From NCBI GenBank assembly GCA_025359845.1, contig JANYDT010000109.1:1-40643 (forward strand): 40,643 bases of DNA, written 5' to 3'. Under the pieces are notes generated by a model. It saw only the letters and a program-made list of their open reading frames with translations, did not search any database and was not told the DNA's origin. Below, in pieces: positions 1 through 8,042 of the stretch; position 1 is the first letter of the stretch; the number at the start of each line of letters is the position of its first letter. This stretch comes from Acidimicrobiia bacterium (GTDB taxonomy: Bacteria > Actinomycetota > Acidimicrobiia > Acidimicrobiales > JANYDT01). A program made the position numbers and the translations under genes.

Positions 1-1
1 C

Positions 2-364
2 CGCGTCGCCACTACCACCGTCGCCAGCGCCGACACGACCACGGGCCCCACGACCACTACGACGCCGGTCACGACGCCGGCCGCGACGAGCACAACCCGT
101 CCGAAGATGACGACCACATCCAATTCGGCCGGCGCCTCTGCTCTGGCCGTGGGACAGGGAGTCGTCGGCGCCAACCAACCGACGGCGAGGGCCGACGGCG
201 ACTGTGACGGCTCGGGGCGCATCGATGAAGCCGACGCTCTCTGCGCCATCCAGATGGCGGTCGAGATCATCAAGGGCCAACCCGCCGTCGACCTCGACGG
301 CGACGGTCGGGTCACGTCCCACGACGCCGCTCTGATCCTGCGGCGGGCCACCCGACGGCCATGA
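2..364 (+). CDS. Dockerin-like C-terminus of a secreted protein (5' end outside window)
   Basis: The reading frame is open from base 2, so the gene begins before the window. The visible part starts with a Thr/Ala/Pro-rich linker (about 35 residues to K-M-T-T-T) and ends with a dockerin-like module of two EF-hand-type calcium loops. The first loop reads DCDGSGRIDEAD and the second DLDGDGRVTSHD, followed by a short helix and the stop at 362-364. Dockerins bind cohesin modules on partner proteins, and the next two plus-strand genes both carry cohesin-like modules, so a surface assembly is likely. A Cys inside loop 1 and another in the following ALCAIQM helix recur in the dockerin of the next gene. 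What the missing N-terminal part does (enzyme, adhesin or scaffold) cannot be seen. The dockerin assignment rests on the loop pattern only. Confidence 0.7.
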   Translation, partial: RVATTTVASADTTTGPTTTTTPVTTPAATSTTRPKMTTTSNSAGASALAVGQGVVGANQPTARADGDCDGSGRIDEADALCAIQMAVEIIKGQPAVDLDGDGRVTSHDAALILRRATRRP

Positions 365-395
365 GGTCGCGCCCGCACCCTCTCGGGCCCGCCGA

Positions 396-457
396 CCGCG
401 CCCAAAACCGTCACCCAAATCGCCGAAACGGGTTTTGGGTGACGGTTTTGGGCGCGG
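396..457. repeat. Perfect 24-bp inverted repeat (large hairpin) between two dockerin genes
   Basis: Bases 396-419 are the exact reverse complement of 434-457, leaving a 14-base loop (420-433). Each arm contains the string CCCAAAACCGTCACCC or its complement. It lies 32 bases after the first gene's stop and about 140 bases before the next start. No T-run follows the stem, so it is not a classical intrinsic terminator. It could be a REP-like or MITE-like palindrome, a bidirectional RNA structure, or an mRNA stability element. Confidence 0.8.
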
Positions 458-527
458 GAGAGCCAGAAGCCGCACCGCTTGGCGCTCGTTTACGGCTCGC
501 TTGCGGCCCTGTTGGAGCATCCACGCG

Positions 528-566
528 CAGCAGTCACGCCCAGCAATCACGCCCAGCCATCACGCC
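528..566. repeat. Three tandem 13-bp repeats upstream of cohesin-dockerin gene
   Basis: Three consecutive 13-mers (528-540, 541-553, 554-566) share CAGC-A/C-A/G-TCACGCC with only one or two changes between neighbours. They lie 35-73 bases before the ATG at 601, in the leader region, and could be a regulator-binding array or simple slippage. They have no spacers and are not CRISPR. Confidence 0.6.
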
Positions 567-586
567 TGCCCACTACGCATTCAACC

Positions 587-591
587 GGAGG
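587..591 (+). promoter_or_regulatory. Shine-Dalgarno GGAGG fixing the start at 601
   Basis: GGAGG sits nine bases before ATG 601, directly ahead of a signal-peptide coding sequence. This argues against the longer open frame that begins at 361 and runs through the hairpin and the tandem repeats. Confidence 0.75.
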
Positions 592-600
592 TTCGACCCA

Positions 601-1896
601 ATGAACTCACGACGCTCGAGATTCCTTCCGATCATGGTCGCGTCGCTCGTAGGCCTCGCGCTCCCACTCACGCTCGGCGTGCGTCCCGCGGCCGCGCTCC
701 GACCGGCCTCCCTCGACAGCGACTCCGAGAACAAGCTGTGGGACTGCCCGACCCGTCACGTCCCGTTCGGCGACCTGAACCCCGACAAGGTGCGCTGCAT
801 CAGCTTCCGGTATTCCGTGCCGCCCGGAGGAGTGACCTCGGCTTACCTCCATCTCGACGTGAACCCCAGCTTGGGCGGCGACAACACCAACGACGCGCTT
901 TACACGGCGATCACCAAGCCCATCAACGGATGCGGGGAGATCCTCGGCGCGATGACCGGCTGCGCCGTCTTGCACGGCGACGGGTTCGCGGCCGATAAGG
1001 CGCACCTCAACGTCGACCTGATGGACATCGCGTGCGACAAGTCGGTGACTCCCGACCCCGAGAAGCAGAAGGCAATATCAGAACAACTGCAGACGGGCGT
1101 GATTCACTTCCTCCTCCAAGACGACACGGCCGTGCTCAGAGCCGAACTCGTCGTGAACGAAGGTGGACTCAACGGCAACTGCGGCACGACCGCCACGGCC
1201 GCGACGCCCACCGGCAGCGGGTCAACCGGCAACCCCCCGCCGGTCACTCCTGCCTGCACGTCGAGCGGCCAACTCCTGCCGACGCCGATCGGCACGCCGG
1301 AGCCGTCGGCCACGGCATGCATGACCCTTCAAGCCGGGCAGCGCAACGTCCGGGTCGGCGACGTCGTCTCGGTACCGGTCTACATGATCAACGGTCACAG
1401 CGTGGCCAACATCAACTACGAACTGACTTATGACCCCCGCGTCGCGTTTGTCGAGCGGGGGCTGGGCCGAGGATCGTTCTTGAACAAATCGCTCATCCAG
1501 GGCAACAGCGAGCAAACGGGCAAGGTGCTCTTCGGCGCTGCCCAGACGACCGGAGAGGACGGGACGGGATCGCTGACGTTCATGCGGTTCAGGGCCGTCG
1601 GCAAGCCCGGGGACAAGACTGCGCTGCACCTGAAGGTCACGACGCTCAACGACGCCGGCGGAACCAACCTGTCCATCGACCTTATCGACGGCTCGGTCCA
1701 GATCGTCGGCCCCGACGGCGGCCTGCCCGGCGACTGTAACGGGGACTCGGTCCTCAACGAGCCCGACGCATTGTGCGCGCTTCAGATGTCCGTCGAACTA
1801 CTCCCGGCGAGGCTGATAATGGACATGGATAACGACAACAAGGTCACGTCGCGTGACTCCGCAATCATCCTGCAACGCTCCGTCGGAAGGGCCTGA
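601..1896 (+). CDS. Secreted protein with cohesin-like and dockerin-like domains
   Basis: The protein has 431 residues from ATG 601, chosen because a GGAGG site and a Sec signal peptide (about residues 1-30, ending near AAALRPAS) start there. Residues about 35-190 form an unrecognised domain with several cysteines. A Thr/Gly/Pro-rich linker follows. Residues about 238-370 look like a cohesin-type beta sandwich: a VRVGDVVSVPVYM strand, then NYELTYDPRVAFV, then a TGEDGTGSLTFMRFRAVG stretch, as in cohesins and related CBM-binding sandwiches. Residues 375-431 are a dockerin-like pair of calcium loops (DCNGDSVLNEPD and DMDNDNKVTSRD). One protein with both partners could chain with itself or link the preceding dockerin protein to the membrane cohesin encoded next, whose ATG lies two bases past this stop. 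No enzymatic domain is visible. The fold calls are from pattern only. Confidence 0.7.
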   Translation: MNSRRSRFLPIMVASLVGLALPLTLGVRPAAALRPASLDSDSENKLWDCPTRHVPFGDLNPDKVRCISFRYSVPPGGVTSAYLHLDVNPSLGGDNTNDALYTAITKPINGCGEILGAMTGCAVLHGDGFAADKAHLNVDLMDIACDKSVTPDPEKQKAISEQLQTGVIHFLLQDDTAVLRAELVVNEGGLNGNCGTTATAATPTGSGSTGNPPPVTPACTSSGQLLPTPIGTPEPSATACMTLQAGQRNVRVGDVVSVPVYMINGHSVANINYELTYDPRVAFVERGLGRGSFLNKSLIQGNSEQTGKVLFGAAQTTGEDGTGSLTFMRFRAVGKPGDKTALHLKVTTLNDAGGTNLSIDLIDGSVQIVGPDGGLPGDCNGDSVLNEPDALCALQMSVELLPARLIMDMDNDNKVTSRDSAIILQRSVGRA

Positions 1897-1898
1897 TC

Positions 1899-2870
1899 AT
1901 GTCCGTTTTCCATCGTTTCGCTCGCGCCGCTCGCCTCCTGGGCGCAGCCGGCCCGTTCGCCCTCGCCATCACCCTGCTTTCGGCCGGCGCCGCGAGTGCC
2001 GCCGACGTGACGGTCGCCGTTCCGGCCGCCAAAGGGGCCAAGGGCAGCGACGTATCAGTGCCCATCCGGGTCGTCGGCGCCCCCGGCGTTGGGGCTCTGC
2101 ATGTCGAACTCGTCTTTGATCCTGCGGTTCTCGAATCCAAACCGGCCTCGGCGGGCAAGCTCGCCAAAAATGCCCTTGTCGACTCGAACCCGTCCAAGGG
2201 ACGCCTCGTGATGGGGCTCGTCAGTTCCGACAAGATCGAAGGCGATGGCGAGATTCTTGTCGCCCATTTCCACGTGATCGGTGACAAAGGTCAGAAGACT
2301 CCGCTCACGCTCGAAAAGGTGCAAGCGTGGGAAGGAACGCTCGACCGCCTCGACATCCGGGTCACCGCCCAGGCGGGTGAGTTCACCGTGACGGCAAAGT
2401 CGGCGTCGTTCCCGTGGTGGATCATCGCCGTCGCCGCGGCACTGGTGCTGTTGCTGCTCCTTTTGCTCGCCAAACGGCGACGCAAGGACGAGCCGACCGC
2501 CCCCGCCGCGGCCGTGGCCGTACATTCGGCCGTCGCGCCACCTGCTGTAGTGGCACCTCTCGTCGTGGGCCCACTCCTCGCGCCGTCGTCTCTGCCCCCG
2601 CCCGCCGGAGCGCCGCCTTCGACCCCGCCCCGACCGGTGTCACCGCCTCCGTCGGCAACCCCGCCCCCGAGCCCGCCCAAGGAGTTCTGGTTCTCGGTGG
2701 AGTCTTCGCAATCAGTGCAGTCAAGCGAAGGCACGATGGTGGCCACGCTCGCTCCGGGGCAGTGGTATCTCGCCCGGCGCCAGGAAGGCCTCTGGACCGA
2801 GGTCGAGCACGAGGGGGTAGTCGGCTGGGTCGCCACCGATCAGATCCGCCGCAGCACCACCACTGCGTAG
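1899..2870 (+). CDS. Membrane-anchored cohesin-like protein with C-terminal SH3-like domain
   Basis: The protein has 323 residues. A GGAAGG at 1885-1890, inside the end of the previous gene, places ribosomes on ATG 1899, and the two genes are two bases apart. A signal peptide (about 1-35, ending ASA-ADVTV) leads into a cohesin-like sandwich (about 36-168; GSDVSVPIRVVG, LHVELVFDPAVLE, EILVAHFHVIG). One transmembrane helix follows (about 173-192, Leu-rich, then KRRRK), then a Pro/Ala-rich stretch (about 200-265) and an SH3-like module (about 265-320; GTMVATLAPGQWYLARR, GVVGWVATDQI). The positive residues after the helix predict that the Pro-rich and SH3-like parts are cytoplasmic, while SH3b modules usually act outside the cell, which is unusual. 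It could anchor the dockerin proteins encoded upstream. Domain calls are moderate; topology is inferred. Confidence 0.7.
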   Translation: MSVFHRFARAARLLGAAGPFALAITLLSAGAASAADVTVAVPAAKGAKGSDVSVPIRVVGAPGVGALHVELVFDPAVLESKPASAGKLAKNALVDSNPSKGRLVMGLVSSDKIEGDGEILVAHFHVIGDKGQKTPLTLEKVQAWEGTLDRLDIRVTAQAGEFTVTAKSASFPWWIIAVAAALVLLLLLLLAKRRRKDEPTAPAAAVAVHSAVAPPAVVAPLVVGPLLAPSSLPPPAGAPPSTPPRPVSPPPSATPPPSPPKEFWFSVESSQSVQSSEGTMVATLAPGQWYLARRQEGLWTEVEHEGVVGWVATDQIRRSTTTA

Positions 2871-2903
2871 GTGCCCGACCGCGCTGATGATGATGACGAC
2901 GGG

Positions 2904-5720
2904 TCACCCAACGCCGCTGCGCTGGATGGCTCGCTCGTCGGTTCCGAGGTAACTGGCTATCACTCTCGGATCGGCGCGCACATCTGAGGGCGAACCGCAG
3001 GCGATGACCGCTCCGGCTTCGAGGCAGTAGATGCGGTCGCTGATCGACATGACGAGCGGCATGTCGTGTTCGATGAGCAGAATTGAGGCACCCAGTTCTT
3101 TACGGATGGACTGAATGAGCGGACCGAACGCCTCCGTCTCTTTCTGGGCCACGCCGGCCGTCGGCTCGTCGAGGAGCATGAGGCGGGTGTCAAGGGCAAT
3201 GAGAGAGCCGAGTTCGACGATGCGGCGAGTGCCGGTCGAGAGTTCGGCGAGAGCTGTGTCGGCGTAGCGTCCGAGGCCGAGATAGCCGATGATCTCGTCG
3301 GCTTCTCGTCGTTTGCGGGCCTCTTGGCGAGGCGATGGCGGCAGCATGAGCATCGATGGAATGAGCAACGATCGCGACCGAGCCTCGAGCGCCGTCATCA
3401 GTGTCTCGCGCGCGGTGAGCGCCCCGAACAGACGGGCGTTCTGAAACGCCCGTCCCATGCCGAGACGAGCCCGCCGGTGAGCCGACAACGCCGCCACGTC
3501 GCGCCCGAACACCTCGATGCGGCCTTCGCACGGCACGAACCCACTGATGGCGTTCATCAGGGTGCTCTTGCCCGCGCCGTTCGTGCCGATCAGCCCCACC
3601 ACTTCGGACGGGCGCACTTCGAGCGTGACGAGGTCCACCGCGATCCGTCCCCCGAACCCGACAAGCACCCGGTCCACTCGCAGCGGCAATTTGGAGGTGT
3701 CAACCGAAGTTGACGTCCGTGTCGGCGAGGCCAACGCCGAGACCGCGCCCCGAGGCAACGGAGGCCGAGCGGTAAGACCGGTCCGCTTGGCCATCCATCC
3801 GAAGAGCAGGTCGCGCAAGTTGTGGGCAATCGAGATCAGTCCTCCCGGGAAGTACATCAGCAAAATGAGCATGCCGAGACCCGATGCGAACAGCTTGACC
3901 TCGTCGGAGCCGTTGAAGACCGTCGGCAGACCGACCACGACAAAGGTGCCGAGCACGGCCCCGAGCGGACTCACGATGCCGCCGACAATGGCGATCGAAA
4001 CGACGGTCAGCGAAAACTCGGGCGTGAACAGACTGTTGTTGAAACTCCCCGACGGCCAGGCCGCAAAAAGTCCGCCGGCCAACGCCGCGATGCCGCCAGA
4101 CAACGCGAAGGCGATGAGCTTGGCCCGCGTTGGTGACACCGTGAACGCGGCCGCCGACAGCTCGTTGTCGCGCACCGCGATAATGGATCGGCCGATGCCG
4201 CTGCGCCGTATCCGAGTCACGAGAAAAACCACGACCAACACCGTCGCAAGACACAACAGGTAGTAGGCCCGCTTGTCGTTGCGGAGGTCCCAGTTGAAGA
4301 CGAAGTGGTGAACGAGCTTGGCCTGCTGGTGGCCCGGGGCGTTCAGAAGGCGCCGCTGCTGGAACAGCCAAGCCCCGCACGCCAGCTGGAATCCGAGCGT
4401 AATGATGGCCAGGTTGAGGCCCTTGATCCGCAAAGCCGGCACGCCGATCACGATGGCGATCATCACCCCCCACGCCACGCCAAGCGCCACCGCAACGGGA
4501 TAGGGCAGCTGCTGCGCGTAGTACGACGTCGCGTAGGCGCCGACGCCGACGAACGCGAACTGACCGAGCGACAGCTGACCGGCCCATCCCGTGAGCACGG
4601 TCGCCGACAGCGCCACCATCAAGTAAATGAGCACCAACGCGTAGCGGTTGCGATCCGACTGGGCCTTGACCAGGAACGGCACCAATGCCCCGCCGGCGAC
4701 CACCAACAACACGCAGACCCGCGACACCAAGCGGGCCAACGCCATCTCCCCGACACCGCTGCGAGCTTGGCGCAGACGGCCGGTGATCGACCATCCTTGC
4801 TCACCGGCGTCGCCCAATCGGCCCCGCCACAGCACCACGGCTAACAAGAGCAAGAACACGAAGAGGCTGTCGACCCCAGAAGTCTTGATGTTGATCTTGA
4901 GGAGCGTCTCGACCACTCCGATGCCCACCCCGCCCGCCATGGCCAACGGGAATGACGCCATCCGTCCGACCATCGCGGCGGCGAGGGCCCGCAACAACAA
5001 ACCCGGTCCGAGCGACGTACCGATCTCGGCCGCGTTGGCGCCCTGGATGGGCCCGATCAGGACGGCCGACACCGCCGACAGAACGCCGGCAATCACCCAC
5101 ACTTGGGTCGACACCGTCCGCACGCTGATTCCGGCCAGCGACGCCGCGTTCGGGTTGTCGGCGGCAGCCCGCACGGCCTGTCCGAAGCGGGTCTTCGTCA
5201 GCAGGAACGCGAGCACTGCCGCGAAGATCGGGACGGTCACAAGCACCATCAACTGATCGCCGCGAACCCGAACCCCGCCGATGATCCAAGGCTTGCTCAG
5301 ATTGATGGCCGCGGGGAACGTGACGGCCTGGGTGATCTTGGGCAATCGCGTGGTCAGGAACAAGATCACTTGGCTGACGCCGAGCGTGGCCACGAACAGC
5401 AACAGTCGGGGTTGGGTGAAGAGGCGTCGCACTACCAGCAGTTCGGTCAGACCCGCCAGGGCCGCGCCCGACAACAGCGCAAGGGGAAACGTGATCCAAT
5501 ACGGGATGCCGTAGTTGACGGCCAGTGACGCCATCAGGAAGGCGCCGAACGCGCCGATCTGGCCCTGCGCGAAGTTCACGATCTTGGTGGCCCGATACAC
5601 CATCACCAGGCCCATGGCGACAAGGGCGTAGGTCATGCCCTCGACGACGCCGCGAAAGATGAACTCGGGCCTGAGATTGATCGCCAGGAGGTGCGGCGCG
5701 GCGCTGAAGACTGAGTCCAC
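2904..5720 (-). CDS. LivH-LivM-LivG triple fusion: Liv-type ABC importer permeases plus ATPase
   Basis: One 938-residue chain holds three parts that are normally separate. Residues about 15-300 are a LivH permease (MVYRATKIVNFAQGQ, GISVRTVSTQVW). Residues about 325-630 are a LivM permease (TGWAGQLSLGQFAFVGVGAY, GIGRSIIAVRDNELSAAAF). Residues about 675-938 are the LivG ATPase, with Walker A GTNGAGKST at 712-720, Walker B LMLLDEPTAG and switch His in LLIEHDM. The signature is the degenerate LSTGT instead of LSGGQ. The family takes up branched-chain amino acids but also carboxylates, amides and aromatic acids. The start is GTG 5720, overlapping the upstream TAG by one base (TAGTG), so translation is coupled to the MFS-LivF gene. 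The frame is unbroken over 2.8 kb, so the fusion is not an artefact of one indel. The substrate is unknown. Confidence 0.88.
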   Translation of the reverse strand: MDSVFSAAPHLLAINLRPEFIFRGVVEGMTYALVAMGLVMVYRATKIVNFAQGQIGAFGAFLMASLAVNYGIPYWITFPLALLSGAALAGLTELLVVRRLFTQPRLLLFVATLGVSQVILFLTTRLPKITQAVTFPAAINLSKPWIIGGVRVRGDQLMVLVTVPIFAAVLAFLLTKTRFGQAVRAAADNPNAASLAGISVRTVSTQVWVIAGVLSAVSAVLIGPIQGANAAEIGTSLGPGLLLRALAAAMVGRMASFPLAMAGGVGIGVVETLLKINIKTSGVDSLFVFLLLLAVVLWRGRLGDAGEQGWSITGRLRQARSGVGEMALARLVSRVCVLLVVAGGALVPFLVKAQSDRNRYALVLIYLMVALSATVLTGWAGQLSLGQFAFVGVGAYATSYYAQQLPYPVAVALGVAWGVMIAIVIGVPALRIKGLNLAIITLGFQLACGAWLFQQRRLLNAPGHQQAKLVHHFVFNWDLRNDKRAYYLLCLATVLVVVFLVTRIRRSGIGRSIIAVRDNELSAAAFTVSPTRAKLIAFALSGGIAALAGGLFAAWPSGSFNNSLFTPEFSLTVVSIAIVGGIVSPLGAVLGTFVVVGLPTVFNGSDEVKLFASGLGMLILLMYFPGGLISIAHNLRDLLFGWMAKRTGLTARPPLPRGAVSALASPTRTSTSVDTSKLPLRVDRVLVGFGGRIAVDLVTLEVRPSEVVGLIGTNGAGKSTLMNAISGFVPCEGRIEVFGRDVAALSAHRRARLGMGRAFQNARLFGALTARETLMTALEARSRSLLIPSMLMLPPSPRQEARKRREADEIIGYLGLGRYADTALAELSTGTRRIVELGSLIALDTRLMLLDEPTAGVAQKETEAFGPLIQSIRKELGASILLIEHDMPLVMSISDRIYCLEAGAVIACGSPSDVRADPRVIASYLGTDERAIQRSGVG

Positions 5721-7918
5721 TACCCGTCGGCTCCGCTCAAGAACACAGCCCGCAATAAGTCGTCGCGTTCCAACAGTTCTCGAGCCGGCCCTTGAAATCG
5801 GACCTGTCCTCGCTCCATGAAAACCGCCCTATCGGCGACTGCGAGCGCAACGTTTACCGACTGTTCGACGATCACCATCGTCACTCCTTCGGCCTTCAGC
5901 CGCTCGACCACCACCAACAATTCTTGCACCACGACCGGGGCGAGACCGAGCGAGAGTTCATCTATGAGCAAAATCTCGGGCTCGAGCAGGAGGGCCTTGC
6001 TGAGCGCCAACATTTGCTGTTGCCCGCCCGACATCGAGCCCGCCCGCTGGTCGAGTCGCTCGGCAATGGCCGGAAACACGCGGTTCACCTTGTCCATGGC
6101 GAGCGCTCGCTTCACCGGATCTTCGATGAGACGAGCCCATATGTCGAGGTTCTCCTGGACGGTCATCGTCGTGAAGATCGCCTCGCCACCGGGCACATTC
6201 ACCATTCCCATGGCCACCCGCAACTCCGGTGCGACGAACGTGATGGTGCGCCCATTCATGCGAATGACGCCCCGATCAGGAAGTACGAGGCCCGCAATGG
6301 CCCGCAAGATGGTCGACTTACCGGCGCCGTTCGTACCGAGCAGCGCGAGCGTCTCGCCGCGGTGCACTTCGAAATCCACCCCGAATAGCACTTGGAGCGG
6401 CCCGTAGCTGACGTCGACCCCACGGACCTGCAGTACTGGTATCCGCGACGGGTCTTGCGCCATTCGGGTCCGCTCCTCCTGCTCTTCCAACAGCTCGGCG
6501 ACGCTCGACGCTATGTCGGCACGCATGAACCGGCTTCCGTACATGATCAGCAAGCCGCCGAGCAGCGCGGCGGGCGGGATGATGATGGTGAGCGCGGTCC
6601 GCTGGCCCCACGAGTCGCTGAACGCGCCACCGAGGAGTCCGCCAAAGAAGCCGCCCATCAAAAAGATGTAAACACCCACCATGGCGAAGGCCTGGGCTCG
6701 CATCTTGTAAGGAACGACCGCCGCGATGGCGGGACGGATGGCGGTAAAAGCGGCCCCTTGACAGGCGTTACCCAACGCCCAAAATCCGATGAGCAGGATG
6801 GGGTTCTGGAAGCGAAGGCCCACGACCATGAACGCGCCGTACAGCAGCACCAGAATACCGGCGAGGCGCAACGAACGAGCCGGGTCTCGCCGAAAGAGCT
6901 TTTCGCCGATGACCGCCGCGAACGGGATGGCCAGCAATGAGCCGGCCCATGAAATCGAAATCATCCAACCGCGGGTGAAGGCCCCGTAGCCGTAATGCGC
7001 GTCCTTCTTCAGCAGGAGACCCATCAACGTCGGGACGGCCACTAACGCGAATCCGAGAAGCCCGATACCGACGACGAGAAAATAGAAAGTCCGCACCTTC
7101 TTCAGACGGGCGAACGCGGCCGACAGCCGGATGGGCGGATCCGTCGTATCGAGTTCGGTGTTGAGGACGGCCATTTGTTCGTTGCGACCACGGGCGGGAT
7201 CGCGCATCTTGATCAAAAGGAGCCCGAGTAGGGCCGGCGGAACAGCGAACAACAACAGAGTCGGACGCCATCCTTCGGCTCCACCAAACCACGCGGCCAA
7301 GCCGCCGGCGGCAAAAGGACCGATGACTTGGCCGATCGGACGGCCCAAGCCTTCCAACGCCAACATTCGAGTGCGGGCGCCTAGTGGATAGGCGTCACTC
7401 ACCAAGGCCGGCGAGATAGGGATGTTGGCCGCCGATCCGAGGCCGGCGCCACCGCGGGTCACGGCCAGTTGAAAGGCGTTCACGACCTGTCCGGTCAAGG
7501 CCACAAATGCCGACCAGATGAACGTCGCGCCGCCGAGCACCGTGGTCCGCTTGAACCGATCACCCAACCAGGCAAACGGGAGGGTGCAAAGCACCAGCAT
7601 TACGCCGCCGAAGCTGGCCAAGCCGGTTAGGAGCGTGTCGGAGATGTGAAGAGTCTTTTGGATGTCGGGCCCGAGCACCTGGACGGCCACCCTGTCGAAC
7701 TCCTCGAAGACAAGGAGCAGACTCAGGACGGCGATCATCTTCACGCCCCCCTCCTGAACGGCGGCCCGCAGCGCAACGGCCTCGGCCGGCACGCCGAGCA
7801 GATCGTCCGGGAGGACGTTGGTTTCGGCCGTGCGGGCTTCGGTGCGGGCCTCCTCTTCGGCCAGTACCTGGGCGGCCAACAAGGCGACCGCGGAGGCCCC
7901 ATCCTTCGGTTCGTTCAC
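5720..7918 (-). CDS. MFS transporter fused to LivF-type ABC ATPase
   Basis: The protein has 732 residues from GTG 7918. Residues about 55-475 are a major facilitator superfamily domain with about 12 hydrophobic segments. An acidic VFEEFDR lies early in it, and a motif-A-like loop (GDRFKRTTVLGG) sits between helices 2 and 3. Residues about 490-732 are a complete LivF ATPase: Walker A GTNGAGKST at 528-536, signature MSGGQQQ, Walker B ILLIDELSLGLAP and the LivF-typical VEQ in place of switch His. It is the first gene of a coupled two-gene operon; the next gene supplies LivH, LivM and LivG, so this ATPase completes the ABC pair. Why a secondary transporter is welded to it is unclear: it may handle the same or a counter substrate, or be a sensor. 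No frame break separates the two parts. The binding protein is encoded divergently at 8043. Confidence 0.85.
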   Translation of the reverse strand: MNEPKDGASAVALLAAQVLAEEEARTEARTAETNVLPDDLLGVPAEAVALRAAVQEGGVKMIAVLSLLLVFEEFDRVAVQVLGPDIQKTLHISDTLLTGLASFGGVMLVLCTLPFAWLGDRFKRTTVLGGATFIWSAFVALTGQVVNAFQLAVTRGGAGLGSAANIPISPALVSDAYPLGARTRMLALEGLGRPIGQVIGPFAAGGLAAWFGGAEGWRPTLLLFAVPPALLGLLLIKMRDPARGRNEQMAVLNTELDTTDPPIRLSAAFARLKKVRTFYFLVVGIGLLGFALVAVPTLMGLLLKKDAHYGYGAFTRGWMISISWAGSLLAIPFAAVIGEKLFRRDPARSLRLAGILVLLYGAFMVVGLRFQNPILLIGFWALGNACQGAAFTAIRPAIAAVVPYKMRAQAFAMVGVYIFLMGGFFGGLLGGAFSDSWGQRTALTIIIPPAALLGGLLIMYGSRFMRADIASSVAELLEEQEERTRMAQDPSRIPVLQVRGVDVSYGPLQVLFGVDFEVHRGETLALLGTNGAGKSTILRAIAGLVLPDRGVIRMNGRTITFVAPELRVAMGMVNVPGGEAIFTTMTVQENLDIWARLIEDPVKRALAMDKVNRVFPAIAERLDQRAGSMSGGQQQMLALSKALLLEPEILLIDELSLGLAPVVVQELLVVVERLKAEGVTMVIVEQSVNVALAVADRAVFMERGQVRFQGPARELLERDDLLRAVFLSGADG

Positions 7919-7998
7919 AGTCTTTAGATACCTTCCAACCCGGCGGCCGAAGCAGTGGCCCTCGTAACGACAGGTGCGACCTGACTAGAGTCCACCCT

Positions 7999-8019
7999 AA
8001 TCTGACGCACCGTCAGATT
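7999..8019. promoter_or_regulatory. Perfect 9-bp palindrome, probable operator between Liv operon and its binding protein
   Basis: AATCTGACG (7999-8007) is the exact reverse complement of CGTCAGATT (8011-8019), separated by CAC. It lies 23 bases before ATG 8043 and about 80 bases from the divergent GTG 7918, so a bound repressor could control both. The half-site style (TCTGACG) resembles TetR-family operators of actinobacteria; the regulator itself is not in the immediate vicinity. Confidence 0.7.
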
Positions 8020-8042
8020 TCCGACTCACCCCGGGGGAATCC

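Noticed and set aside
396-457. Hairpin as an intrinsic terminator
   Set aside because: The stem is very strong but no T-run follows on either strand, so I list it as a repeat of unknown role.
528-566. Tandem 13-mers as a CRISPR array
   Set aside because: The units are directly adjacent without spacers, too short, and no cas gene is near.
361-600. Upstream extension of the cohesin-dockerin gene to 361
   Set aside because: The extra 80 residues run through a perfect inverted repeat and tandem repeats and precede a clear signal peptide with its own GGAGG site at 587.
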